A stretch of 8,808 nucleotides of DNA from Candidatus Hodarchaeota archaeon (GTDB taxonomy: Archaea; Asgardarchaeota; Heimdallarchaeia; Hodarchaeales; Hodarchaeaceae): the NCBI GenBank assembly GCA_016840305.1, contig JAEOSP010000020.1:1-8808 (forward strand), read 5' to 3'. The position numbers and the translations under genes were made by a program. This document shows positions 1 to 5,960 of this stretch, in pieces. Under the pieces are notes generated by a model. That model saw only the letters and a list, made by a program, of their open reading frames with translations. It searched no databases and was not told the DNA's origin. How positions within the stretch are numbered: the first letter of the stretch is position 1; each line of letters begins with the position of its first letter.

Positions 1-129
1 AAGCAGAATAGAAATAGCACTAGCACCAAGAAGGGCCGAAATCGGTCTATGAAGCTTTTCACTTGAGATTAGGATATAAGTAGCAACGAAGATAATTAAT
101 CCAAGGATTTGTACCACTTGTTCTTCCAT
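1..129 (-). CDS. N-terminal fragment of an ArsB/NhaD/SLC13-type membrane permease (partial)
   Basis: Reading leftwards from ATG at 129-127 gives 43 codons with no stop before the window edge, so the C-terminal bulk of the gene lies outside. The visible residues form one hydrophobic helix (about residues 5-22, with the run GLIIFVATYILIS), then a short polar loop with SEKLHRPISALLGA, then the start of a second helix. A first helix followed by an S/T-E-K-x-H-R loop and an ALLGA helix is how many ArsB/NhaD-type ion transporters (COG1055, the SLC13-like permease group) begin. These pump arsenite, exchange Na+/H+ or move carboxylates across the cytoplasmic membrane; 43 residues cannot tell which. 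A GGCGAT ribosome binding site (135-140), close to the archaeal GGTGAT form, lies 5 bases before the ATG and supports this start. The gene is downstream of lpdA on the same strand, but 390 bases and a hairpin separate them, so it probably has its own promoter. Confidence 0.7.
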   Translation of the reverse strand, partial: MEEQVVQILGLIIFVATYILISSEKLHRPISALLGASAISILL

Positions 130-208
130 GTCTGATCGCCTTCATGTTTGTCTTAGGTTTTCAAATTAATAATGATTCGCTTTTATTCTTAGATAGACAA
201 TACCAAAG

Positions 209-249
209 GAATACAGGTATTCAATAATACCTATTTCTTTTATATATAG
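209..249 (-). promoter_or_regulatory. TATA box with overlapping palindromic operator-like sites, probably for the permease gene
   Basis: The block at 238-249 (TTTTATATATAG on the plus strand) is the strongest TATA-like element in the window. On the minus strand it would place a start near 218, about 90 bases before the permease ATG. That start falls inside two overlapping perfect palindromes: GAATAC-AG-GTATTC at 209-222 and AGGTATT-CAAT-AATACCT at 215-232. Symmetrical sites overlapping the start region are typical of archaeal and ArsR-family repression, which would suit a metal or ion exporter, but the assignment is inference. The TATA element is nearly symmetrical and could instead fire rightwards. 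Confidence 0.4.
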
Positions 250-286
250 TGCTTTAATAATTGCTAGATTTGGTAGTGATTGTGAA

Positions 287-335
287 AATTGTTTAGATTT
301 TACCAGAAATTGGCGATGTGAACCACTAAACAATT
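287..335. repeat. Perfect 10-base inverted repeat with 29-base spacer
   Basis: AATTGTTTAG at 287-296 is exactly mirrored by CTAAACAATT at 326-335. As RNA it would form a 10-base-pair stem closing a 29-base loop, in which CCA/TGG can form a short inner stem. It lies 38 bases right of the TATA box at 238-249. It may be part of a structured leader or small RNA, or a protein-binding site. The arms are AT-rich, so chance formation is possible. Confidence 0.5.
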
Positions 336-474
336 CTTATATACCTAGTTGTTCCATAAAAGTGTTCATAACTCGTAGTTAAGATAGTTGGATCTTTTGA
401 AGATTAATAGTATTCCTTACTTGAGGTATTACTTTCAAACATTATCTTGCATTTAATACTGAAAAAACAGATTT

Positions 475-505
475 TCTGACTCACTACAAAATGAGTCAGA
501 TTTTT
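475..505. terminator. Terminator-like hairpin with T-tracts downstream of lpdA
   Basis: TCTGACTCA (475-483) and TGAGTCAGA (492-500) form a perfect 9-base-pair stem with an 8-base loop. It begins 20 bases beyond the lpdA stop, so it is well placed to end lpdA transcription leftwards; in that direction a T6 run (complement of 462-467) follows 7 bases after the stem. Rightwards a T5 run (501-505) follows the stem at once, which is the more classical intrinsic-terminator geometry. It may therefore work in both directions or terminate a plus-strand transcript. Confidence 0.6.
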
Positions 506-519
506 CTAACAAACTTGGG

Positions 520-1929
520 TTATGCGTGGATAGGTCTACCAAGGGCAAGTAGGATTGCTTCTTTAATCGCTTCATAGAGTACTGGATGGGCATGTTCAAC
601 TTTGATAATATCTTCTGCTTTTAACCTGTTTGCTACCGCTAATGCCCCTTCAGCAATAAGTTCAGTCGCATGATGACCAATAATGTGAACACCTAAAATT
701 TTTGTGGTTTTTGCGTCTAGGATTACTTTTACAAACCCTCGATTTTGGCCAGCTATAACTGCTCTACCATTTCCCTGAAAAGGAAACTTCCCAACAAGGA
801 TCTCACCATATTTTTCCTTTGCTGAATTTTCGGACAATCCTACCGAAGAAACTTCTGGATTAGTGAAAATAGTTGATGGAATGGCATGATAATTCATTTC
901 AACATCGTGACCAAGTGCGTTTTCTACTGCTACTTCACCTTCATGAGAAGCAGTATAAGCAAGCATGGGAGAAGGCACTCCTTCAACAACATCTCCTACT
1001 GCATAGATATCAGGAATGTTTGTTTCCATTTTATTATTGACGATAATCCCACGGTTGTATTTTAATCCAATAGCGTCAAGATTTAATCCGTCAATTGCTG
1101 GAGTTCGCCCAATAGATACTAACACATAATCTGATACAATATTAAGCTCATTCCCGTCTGGATTGGTAAACGTAACACGTTTTTTACCAGCTGGAGTATC
1201 TGAAATTCGGGTAACACGCGAGCTAGTGTGAACTTTGATCCCAACCCGGTTAAAGGCAGCTTCAAGTTCTTTTCCAAGATCAGGATCTTCCATCGGGATC
1301 AAAGATGGAAGCATTTCTATTATAGAAACCTCTGTTTTTTCAAAACATCTAAAAATGCATGCAAATTCCCCACCTACTACACCACCTCCAATCACGATTA
1401 AGCTTTCTGGGAGGTGATCAATTTCGAGCATTTCTTTACTTGTTAAGATTTTTGCACCTTCTATACCAGGAATAGGAACGAAAAATGCTTTGCTTCCAGT
1501 AGCTATGATCACTTTTTTTGCTGAAACTTTATAATTTTGATCTAATGCGGTTACGGAGATTGTATGAGGATCAATGAATTGTCCTTCTCCATTTAAAACT
1601 CGGATGCTGTTTTTCTCTAGAAGATAATTCACTCCTTTAACTAAGCGTTTAACGATCATTCTTTTTCGCTGTTGAATCCGTGGGAAATCAACGCTAATAT
1701 ATTCTGAATTTAAACCAAATCTATGCATTTCTCGAAGAGATTTACAATGTTTAGCTGATTCTACAAATACTTTTGTAGGAATACAGCCCCTATTAAGGCA
1801 GGTACCACCAATCTCACCCTTCTCAATCAATACAACATCTGCTTGAAGTTGAGCTGCTCTTATTGCAGCAACATATCCAGCTGGTCCCGCCCCGAGAATA
1901 ACAATATCTGTTTCGATCAATTCACCCAT
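520..1929 (-). CDS. lpdA: Dihydrolipoamide dehydrogenase (E3)
   Basis: A 469-residue FAD- and NAD-dependent disulfide oxidoreductase that reoxidises dihydrolipoamide on lipoylated E2 or H proteins. It serves 2-oxoacid dehydrogenase complexes and the glycine cleavage system in the cytoplasm. The N-terminal Rossmann motif GAGPAG (residues 13-18) binds FAD. The redox disulfide is C44 and C49 in GGTCLNRGCIPTK. The NAD site is GGGVVGGEFA near residue 180. A second FAD segment, YAVGDV, is near residue 320. The C-terminal dimerisation domain carries the catalytic His-Glu pair H448 and E453 in HAHPVLYE. Length is normal for the family and all catalytic residues are present. ATG at 1929 is preceded by AGGAGAG (1939-1945) 9 bases upstream. 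No E1, E2, lipoate ligase or gcv gene is nearby, so the physiological partner cannot be read from context. Related flavoenzymes such as mercuric reductase share the CxxxxC site, but the HAHP-type C-terminus without an extra cysteine pair favours E3. Confidence 0.93.
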   Translation of the reverse strand: MGELIETDIVILGAGPAGYVAAIRAAQLQADVVLIEKGEIGGTCLNRGCIPTKVFVESAKHCKSLREMHRFGLNSEYISVDFPRIQQRKRMIVKRLVKGVNYLLEKNSIRVLNGEGQFIDPHTISVTALDQNYKVSAKKVIIATGSKAFFVPIPGIEGAKILTSKEMLEIDHLPESLIVIGGGVVGGEFACIFRCFEKTEVSIIEMLPSLIPMEDPDLGKELEAAFNRVGIKVHTSSRVTRISDTPAGKKRVTFTNPDGNELNIVSDYVLVSIGRTPAIDGLNLDAIGLKYNRGIIVNNKMETNIPDIYAVGDVVEGVPSPMLAYTASHEGEVAVENALGHDVEMNYHAIPSTIFTNPEVSSVGLSENSAKEKYGEILVGKFPFQGNGRAVIAGQNRGFVKVILDAKTTKILGVHIIGHHATELIAEGALAVANRLKAEDIIKVEHAHPVLYEAIKEAILLALGRPIHA

Positions 1930-1938
1930 TGAATAACA

Positions 1939-1982
1939 CTCTCCTGTTCAGTGGAAAATAGAATGATGGAAGTCATTTAAAT
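1939..1982 (-). promoter_or_regulatory. lpdA promoter: TATA-like box and ribosome binding site
   Basis: The symmetrical box ATTTAAAT (1975-1982) would place transcription start near 1953 on the minus strand, giving a leader of about 24 bases. AGGAGAG (complement of 1939-1945) sits 9 bases before the lpdA ATG. Because the box reads the same on both strands it could also serve the small plus-strand ORF at 2031. The assignment rests on spacing alone. Confidence 0.4.
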
Positions 1983-2030
1983 GAGTTGTTAAGTTGTAAT
2001 GTAACTACTATCAAGAAGGAGCGTCGATAG

Positions 2031-2114
2031 ATGGATCTTCATTTATTAGCTAATATTTGCGTTGAGGTCAGCCTATTTTTCGGTTTTTCTTTGAATAATT
2101 GTCGGTTTCTTTAG
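2031..2114 (+). CDS. Possible 27-residue hydrophobic peptide, antisense to the uvrB 3' end
   Basis: ATG at 2031 opens 27 codons and ends in TAG at 2112-2114. AAGGAG (2016-2021) ends 9 bases before the ATG, a good ribosome binding site, and ATTTAAAT (1975-1982) is at a workable distance for a promoter. The peptide is hydrophobic in its middle (CVEVSLFFGFSL) and contains two cysteines. Its last 42 bases overlap the uvrB 3' end on the other strand, so codon signal there is not independent. No family is recognisable. It may be a chance ORF. Confidence 0.15.
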   Translation: MDLHLLANICVEVSLFFGFSLNNCRFL

Positions 2115-4136
2115 TTTTCTTACTTTCTTAGTGCTTTTTTCCTTAAGAGTTACTTGTGTAGCCTTTTTTGTTGCTTTTTCTTCTAGTTCCAGAATAATAT
2201 CCCTGATTTCTGCTGCTTTTTCAAATTCGAGATTTCGTGCAGCTAAAGTCATCTCTGCCTGTAATGCATTTAAATATTCAGGAAGATCCTCTTTAGCAAT
2301 CATTTGTTCTTTAATACTCGTAAAGCTTGTTTTTAGTTCAAGTAACGGAGATCTGATCTCTTTTTTAATAGTTTCAGGTATTAAACCAGTCTCTTTATTG
2401 AACTTTAGTTGGATTCTTCTTCTACGTTTCGTTTCTGCAATTGCTGAACTCATTGCTTCAGAGAGCTCATCAGCGTAGAATATAACACGACCATTGATAT
2501 TTCTTGCAGCACGTCCAATCGTTTGAATCAGTGCTCGTTCATTTCTTAAAAATCCCTGTTTGTCTGCATCAAGAATTGCTACTAAAGACACTTCTGGTAG
2601 GTCTAATCCCTCTCTGAGAAGATTTATCCCAACTAACACATCAAACTCCCCCAAACGAAGAGAACGTAGAATATCCGTCCTTTCAAGGGTTTTGATCTCA
2701 GAATGCAAATATCTTGAACGCACTCCGATTTCATCGAAATAATCTGCTAAATTTTCTGCCATACGTTTCGTTAGCGTTGTTACTAAGGTTCGCTCGCCAC
2801 GATCAGCTGTTTTTTTGATTTCACTAACAAGATCATCTATATTGTTCGGTTGTTTTAGTTTAACAATAATTTCTGGATCAACTAATCCTGTAGGTCTAAT
2901 AATTTGTTCAACAATGTTTTCCTTACCACTTTTTTGAAGAGCATAAGCACCAGGAGTTGCACTGAGGAATATTACTGAGTTCATATGAGTTACGAATTCA
3001 TCAAACGTGAGAGGTCTGTGATCATACGCAGATGGTAATCTGAAACCATGATCAATGAGGTTCTTCTTTCTTGAATAATCTCCCTGTCGCATCCCTCCAA
3101 TCTGTGGAATTGTCATATGGGATTCATCTATTACTAGAAGATAATCTTCTGGAAAGAACTCAAATAATGTGGATGGAGGTTCTCCAGGTTTTCTACCATC
3201 AAAGTATCTGGAATAGTTTTCCATTCCTGGTGCATGCCCTATTTGTTCTATTAACTCAAGATCATATTGGGTTCGTTGCTGTAATCGTTGAGCTTCAACG
3301 ATCTTCTTCTGTGATGTGAGTTCACTCAATCTTTCCCTTAGCTCCTTTCTGATATCCGCTAATACTGCACGCAGGAGCTCCTTTGGCCTTACATAGTGTT
3401 TAGCTGGGAAAATGAATGTGCGTTCTAATTCTACAATAGATTTTCCAGTTATTGGATGAATCTTTGAAACTCGATCGATTTCATCCCCAAAAAGTTCGAT
3501 ACGGATTGCAGTATTGTCTTCATATACCGGCCAAACATCAATAATATCACCTTTGGATCGTATTTTACCTCTGGTCAAAGCAATTTCATTTCGTTCGTAC
3601 AGAATATCGATTAATTGGGATAAAATCTGATTTTTCGTGATTTTCATCCCCTTTTCAGCTTTAAAGCTCATATTCTTATAATATTCTGGTTTACCTAAAC
3701 CGTAGATACATGAAACTGATGCTACAACTATTACATCTTCCCTTTCAAGTAAACTTCTTGTAGTTGAAGCTCGCATCTTATCTATTTCTTCGTTAATATT
3801 AAAATCCTTCTCTATATAACGATCAGGAGTAGGAAGATATGCTTCTGGTTGGTAATAGTCATAGAAACTAACAAAGTACTCTACAGCATTTTCCGGGAAG
3901 TATTCTTTAAATTCTTGATATAGCTGTGCTGCTAGCGTCTTATTGTGAGAGATTACAAGTGTTGGCTTATTTATTTTCTCAATTACGTTTGCTATAGTAT
4001 ATGTTTTTCCAGAACCCGTAACTCCAAGCAATGTTTGATATTTTTTACCTTGAATAACCCCATCACTGAGAGCCTTAATTGCTTCAGCTTGATCTCCTTG
4101 AGGTTTATATTTTGAAACTAACTTGAAGTTTCTCAG
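2073..4136 (-). CDS. uvrB: Excinuclease ABC subunit B (UvrB)
   Basis: UvrB is the damage-verifying ATPase of nucleotide excision repair: it is loaded by UvrA, inserts a beta-hairpin between the strands and recruits UvrC. From the proposed start the protein has 687 residues, normal for the family. It shows the N-terminal FKLVSKYKPQGDQ motif, Walker A GVTGSGKT (K44), the hairpin region YDYYQPEAYLPTPDRYIEKD (about residues 92-111), DESH near residue 335, and helicase motifs LLREGLDLPE and QTIGRAARN. The UVR helix NLEFEKAAEIRD, which binds UvrC, is near the C-terminus. A 33-residue Lys/Arg-rich tail (13 basic residues) follows it. No ATG, GTG or TTG precedes the conserved N-terminus before the in-frame stop at 4161-4163. 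CTG at 4136 with GGAGAG 7 bases upstream fits best. Starting instead at TTG 4031 would remove 35 conserved residues and leave Walker A only three residues from the start. uvrA is not in the window. Confidence 0.95.
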   Translation of the reverse strand: MRNFKLVSKYKPQGDQAEAIKALSDGVIQGKKYQTLLGVTGSGKTYTIANVIEKINKPTLVISHNKTLAAQLYQEFKEYFPENAVEYFVSFYDYYQPEAYLPTPDRYIEKDFNINEEIDKMRASTTRSLLEREDVIVVASVSCIYGLGKPEYYKNMSFKAEKGMKITKNQILSQLIDILYERNEIALTRGKIRSKGDIIDVWPVYEDNTAIRIELFGDEIDRVSKIHPITGKSIVELERTFIFPAKHYVRPKELLRAVLADIRKELRERLSELTSQKKIVEAQRLQQRTQYDLELIEQIGHAPGMENYSRYFDGRKPGEPPSTLFEFFPEDYLLVIDESHMTIPQIGGMRQGDYSRKKNLIDHGFRLPSAYDHRPLTFDEFVTHMNSVIFLSATPGAYALQKSGKENIVEQIIRPTGLVDPEIIVKLKQPNNIDDLVSEIKKTADRGERTLVTTLTKRMAENLADYFDEIGVRSRYLHSEIKTLERTDILRSLRLGEFDVLVGINLLREGLDLPEVSLVAILDADKQGFLRNERALIQTIGRAARNINGRVIFYADELSEAMSSAIAETKRRRRIQLKFNKETGLIPETIKKEIRSPLLELKTSFTSIKEQMIAKEDLPEYLNALQAEMTLAARNLEFEKAAEIRDIILELEEKATKKATQVTLKEKSTKKVRKLKKPTIIQRKTEK

Positions 4137-4143
4137 TAGATAT

Positions 4144-4179
4144 CTCTCCGTATTGCTGTTTCATCTAATTATCTTAAAA
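4144..4179 (-). promoter_or_regulatory. uvrB promoter and the ribosome binding site that decides its start
   Basis: On the minus strand TTTTAAGA (complement of 4172-4179) is a TATA-like box, predicting a start near 4150. GGAGAG (complement of 4144-4149) lies 7 bases before CTG 4136 and is the main support for initiation there. The resulting leader would be very short (about 14 bases). No LexA-type operator (CTGT-N8-ACAG or GAAC-N4-GTTC) is visible. Confidence 0.45.
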
Positions 4180-4207
4180 GTATCTTTGCTGGTAATTGAA
4201 CTAGGTT

Positions 4208-4256
4208 TTTATATAAGGAGATTTGTTTTTATTAATAGAAACGAAGCAAGAGGATC
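4208..4256 (+). promoter_or_regulatory. GTPase gene promoter and ribosome binding site
   Basis: TTTATATAA at 4208-4216 matches the archaeal TATA consensus and predicts a start near 4238, about 23 bases before the GTG at 4261. GAGG at 4250-4253, within GAGGATC, is 7 bases before that GTG. Together they argue that translation starts at 4261. The element is back-to-back with the uvrB promoter in the 124-base divergent gap. Confidence 0.5.
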
Positions 4257-4260
4257 AGAT

Positions 4261-4935
4261 GTGTTCGATAGGAAAATCCGTATTACGATTCTAGGTAACA
4301 CTGGCGTAGGGAAAACAACTCTAATAGATAGAATGAAAGGGAATGATGTTCGTACTATCAAAAGTCAAAAATCTCTAGATATAAATGTGGAACAAAAAAA
4401 AATTAGGTTACAAAGCTCGGATTCCTATCCTTGGTATCATCCAGAAACATACCGTAAGTACCAAATCATTGCGATCGATAATCCAGGCGATTACAATTTA
4501 CGTAGAATGTGGCGGGAGGTTTTAAGAACTTTCAAAACTGATGGGATGTTGTTTATTCTTGATCCTCAACAATCACTTGAAGTTCAAAGATCAGCCATGG
4601 AAGATTCATTTAACTATTTCCTCGACTCACTTGATCTTAACCCGATTAAAGCTGATGAAAAAGGAAGGAGTAAGAAATATATCTTTCATTTTGTGGTAAA
4701 TAAATGTGATACTTTGTTAAATGATCCTAGCTTGCGTGATACCTTTCAACTTTCAGTAGATGTAAAAGATCGCGCAATTGAGTTTCTTTCTAACTTCACA
4801 CCAACGATGGATGACTTCAAAGAGACCTTTCCAAAATCATTATTTGGAATTTCATATATTTCCGCGATTTATAGTCCCTATAGTGATATCGATAAATTGT
4901 TTGAAGTACTAAAGGTTTATCGTTTTCAAACGTAA
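4261..4935 (+). CDS. Ras-like small GTPase with a non-canonical switch II
   Basis: A 224-residue single-domain P-loop GTPase. G1 is GNTGVGKT (residues 12-19, K18). G3 is DNPGD (73-77). G4 is NKCD (147-150), which sets guanine specificity. G5 is ISA (200-202). Switch I cannot be pinned to a clear threonine. D77 occupies the position after the G3 glycine where Ras and Arf proteins carry the catalytic glutamine, followed by YNLRRMWRE. An insertion of about 15 residues (Leu124 to Lys139) precedes the G4 strand. There is no C-terminal cysteine for lipid attachment and no second domain. GTG at 4261 is chosen because it has a ribosome binding site and a well-spaced TATA box; a longer reading from TTG 4123 would overlap uvrB. 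It is divergent from uvrB and convergent with the next gene across 13 bases. The target is unknown. Free-standing small GTPases of this kind are expanded in Asgard archaea but also occur in some bacteria. Confidence 0.85.
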   Translation: MFDRKIRITILGNTGVGKTTLIDRMKGNDVRTIKSQKSLDINVEQKKIRLQSSDSYPWYHPETYRKYQIIAIDNPGDYNLRRMWREVLRTFKTDGMLFILDPQQSLEVQRSAMEDSFNYFLDSLDLNPIKADEKGRSKKYIFHFVVNKCDTLLNDPSLRDTFQLSVDVKDRAIEFLSNFTPTMDDFKETFPKSLFGISYISAIYSPYSDIDKLFEVLKVYRFQT

Positions 4936-4948
4936 TCTTCACACAATC

Positions 4949-5773
4949 CTATCTTGGTGTAACCACTGGATTCAGTAATTCCGCAATTTCATGAATTGTG
5001 TAGGTTTTTGGTTGAAATTTTATTTCGAACCCTTTTTTCTTCTTTTCAGTAACTAAATACTCTTTAAGAGTATTTAACATCCTGAATTTTCTTAATAAAG
5101 GACTGATTATACTAAAAGATAACGATTGATAATCAGAAATTTGTTTTGCTTGTGTGTAAAGAATGGTTTGTAGATCTTGATGAAGATTAAGAAATCTAGG
5201 AAAATCTCGTGCAATAATATCTAATGCTGCTGCTGCTTTATCTTCTTGTGCTTCTCCATCTGTGTGATATGTTCCAATGACTCTTTGTTTAAATGGAACA
5301 AATACATTTCTATCGAAGGTAGCTACAGTTGTCGTAATTGAATCCTCTTGTTGTTCCGCAAGTCTATAGATTTCTTCATAAATATTTGGATGGATATTAT
5401 GTAATTCATAAAATCCTGGTCCCATTTTTGGGCTAGAGAATGGTAGAATATTGCCATAAATGAAATTCATAACTGCAGCTAATTCTTCTTTTCGTGAATC
5501 AGCTGATAAGAAATTTATCTCAGTCATCGCACCACAAATCCTTCTGAAGAGCTGATAGCTATCAAAATTTGACGATGGAGGTAACTCTGTGAATTCACCT
5601 GTACCCTCTGTAGGGTAAAGAATAATGAAATCAATAATCGTATTAGCAATTTTGTATTGGATACGATTCTCTGATATTTCAAAATGACCACGATGTGAAA
5701 CTACTAATTTTTTTCCCCGTCCTACTATCTCAATAGGTGGGCACATGAAGAAGTATTTTTTTTGCTGTTCCAC
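4949..5773 (-). CDS. Unrecognised soluble protein, about 274 residues
   Basis: I do not recognise a family. From GTG 5773 the protein has 274 residues, no signal peptide and no membrane helix. The first part (residues 1-65) looks beta-rich, with CPPIEIVGRGKKLVVSHRGHFEI followed by a hydrophobic strand IIDFIILYP. The middle and C-terminal parts are mostly helical and charged. A basic patch TEKKKKGFEIKF lies near the end, just before TYTIHEIAELLNP. No nuclease, helicase, zinc or nucleotide-binding motif is apparent. GTG 5773 is preceded by AGGGGAT (complement of 5782-5788) at 8 bases, close to the archaeal AGGTGAT site. TTG 5815 is in frame and would give 288 residues but has no such site. The gene is convergent with the GTPase (13 bases between stops) and divergent from uvrC, so it might share control with uvrC. 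Full length, a plausible ribosome binding site and the compact arrangement make it a credible gene. Confidence 0.75.
   Translation of the reverse strand: MEQQKKYFFMCPPIEIVGRGKKLVVSHRGHFEISENRIQYKIANTIIDFIILYPTEGTGEFTELPPSSNFDSYQLFRRICGAMTEINFLSADSRKEELAAVMNFIYGNILPFSSPKMGPGFYELHNIHPNIYEEIYRLAEQQEDSITTTVATFDRNVFVPFKQRVIGTYHTDGEAQEDKAAAALDIIARDFPRFLNLHQDLQTILYTQAKQISDYQSLSFSIISPLLRKFRMLNTLKEYLVTEKKKKGFEIKFQPKTYTIHEIAELLNPVVTPR
5005..5046 (+). terminator. T-tracts likely ending the GTPase transcript
   Basis: Rightwards from the GTPase stop there are runs TTTTT (5005-5009) and TTTTTTCTTCTTTT (5033-5046). Archaeal RNA polymerase terminates at such oligo-T stretches without a hairpin. The longer one is the reverse complement of the Lys-rich TEKKKKG codons of the convergent gene. 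There is no other terminator in the 13-base gap. Confidence 0.35.
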
Positions 5774-5781
5774 GGTATTTA

Positions 5782-5870
5782 ATCCCCTTATAATTAATTC
5801 ATTCTTGACATTCAATTGCCAACAGAGAGGCTGCGCTTTCTTTGTGATATTAAAGATGAGCTCTTAAATA
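5782..5870 (-). promoter_or_regulatory. Promoter and ribosome binding site of the unrecognised gene
   Basis: TATTTAAG on the minus strand (complement of 5863-5870) is a TATA-like box predicting a start near 5841. AGGGGAT (complement of 5782-5788) lies 8 bases before GTG 5773 and decides that start over TTG 5815. The implied leader is about 68 bases, long for an archaeon, which is a weakness of this reading. Confidence 0.35.
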
Positions 5871-5886
5871 CCTAACACAAATTCCG

Positions 5887-5931
5887 TTTATAACTAGTTA
5901 ATATTAAATCATTAAATACTGGATATTAAAT
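5887..5931 (+). promoter_or_regulatory. Probable uvrC promoter region with three ATTAAAT copies
   Basis: TTTATAA at 5887-5893 and ATTAAAT at 5903-5909, 5911-5917 and 5925-5931 are all TATA-like. The last copy lies 29 bases before the uvrC ATG at 5961, at the distance expected for a leaderless or near-leaderless message. No ribosome binding site is visible before either ATG 5961 or TTG 5946, which fits leaderless initiation. Confidence 0.35.
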
Positions 5932-5960
5932 TAAAATCAACAGATTTGGATTTGAAATTG

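Larger units (their letters stand above)
130..519. other. 390-base non-coding stretch between lpdA and the permease gene
   Basis: No convincing protein gene is visible on either strand; the one ATG-started plus-strand run (144-227, 27 codons) has no ribosome binding site. The stretch is rich in symmetrical DNA. It contains a TATA box (238-249), overlapping palindromes (209-232), a perfect 10-base inverted repeat (287-296 with 326-335), a small hairpin (ATCTT/AAGAT at 392-404) and a 9-base-pair hairpin with T-tract (475-505). The 7-mer AGGTATT occurs at 215-221 and again at 424-430. The minus-strand permease gene must use a promoter here. A plus-strand non-coding transcript is also possible. 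I saw no tRNA-like or rRNA-like segment. Confidence 0.6.

Noticed and set aside
144..227. Plus-strand 27-codon ORF in the left intergenic stretch.
   Set aside because: No ribosome binding site or promoter at suitable spacing, and it runs through the palindromic sites.
2044..2055. Perfect 12-base palindrome TATTAGCTAATA just downstream of uvrB.
   Set aside because: Short and AT-rich, no loop and no adjoining T-tract, so neither a terminator nor a convincing operator; likely chance.
2131..2478. Plus-strand open frame of 115 codons opposite uvrB, and similar frames at 1235-1417, 2560-2742, 3071-3319 and, on the minus strand, 7160-7570.
   Set aside because: All lie wholly inside well-supported genes on the other strand, lack start signals and encode low-complexity or Ser/Phe-rich sequence.
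2073..4031. uvrB starting at TTG 4031.
   Set aside because: It would cut off the conserved FKLVSKYKPQGDQ motif and put Walker A only three residues from the start; in-frame coding continues upstream to 4136.
4123..4260. An N-terminal extension of the GTPase from TTG 4123, giving a hydrophobic, membrane-anchor-like segment reminiscent of SRP receptor beta.
   Set aside because: It would overlap the uvrB start by 14 bases, has no ribosome binding site, and runs through the TATA box at 4208-4216. GTG 4261 has both a ribosome binding site and correct promoter spacing.
5774..5815. TTG 5815 as the start of the unrecognised gene.
   Set aside because: No ribosome binding site precedes it, whereas GTG 5773 has AGGGGAT at 8 bases. 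It remains possible if the message is leaderless.
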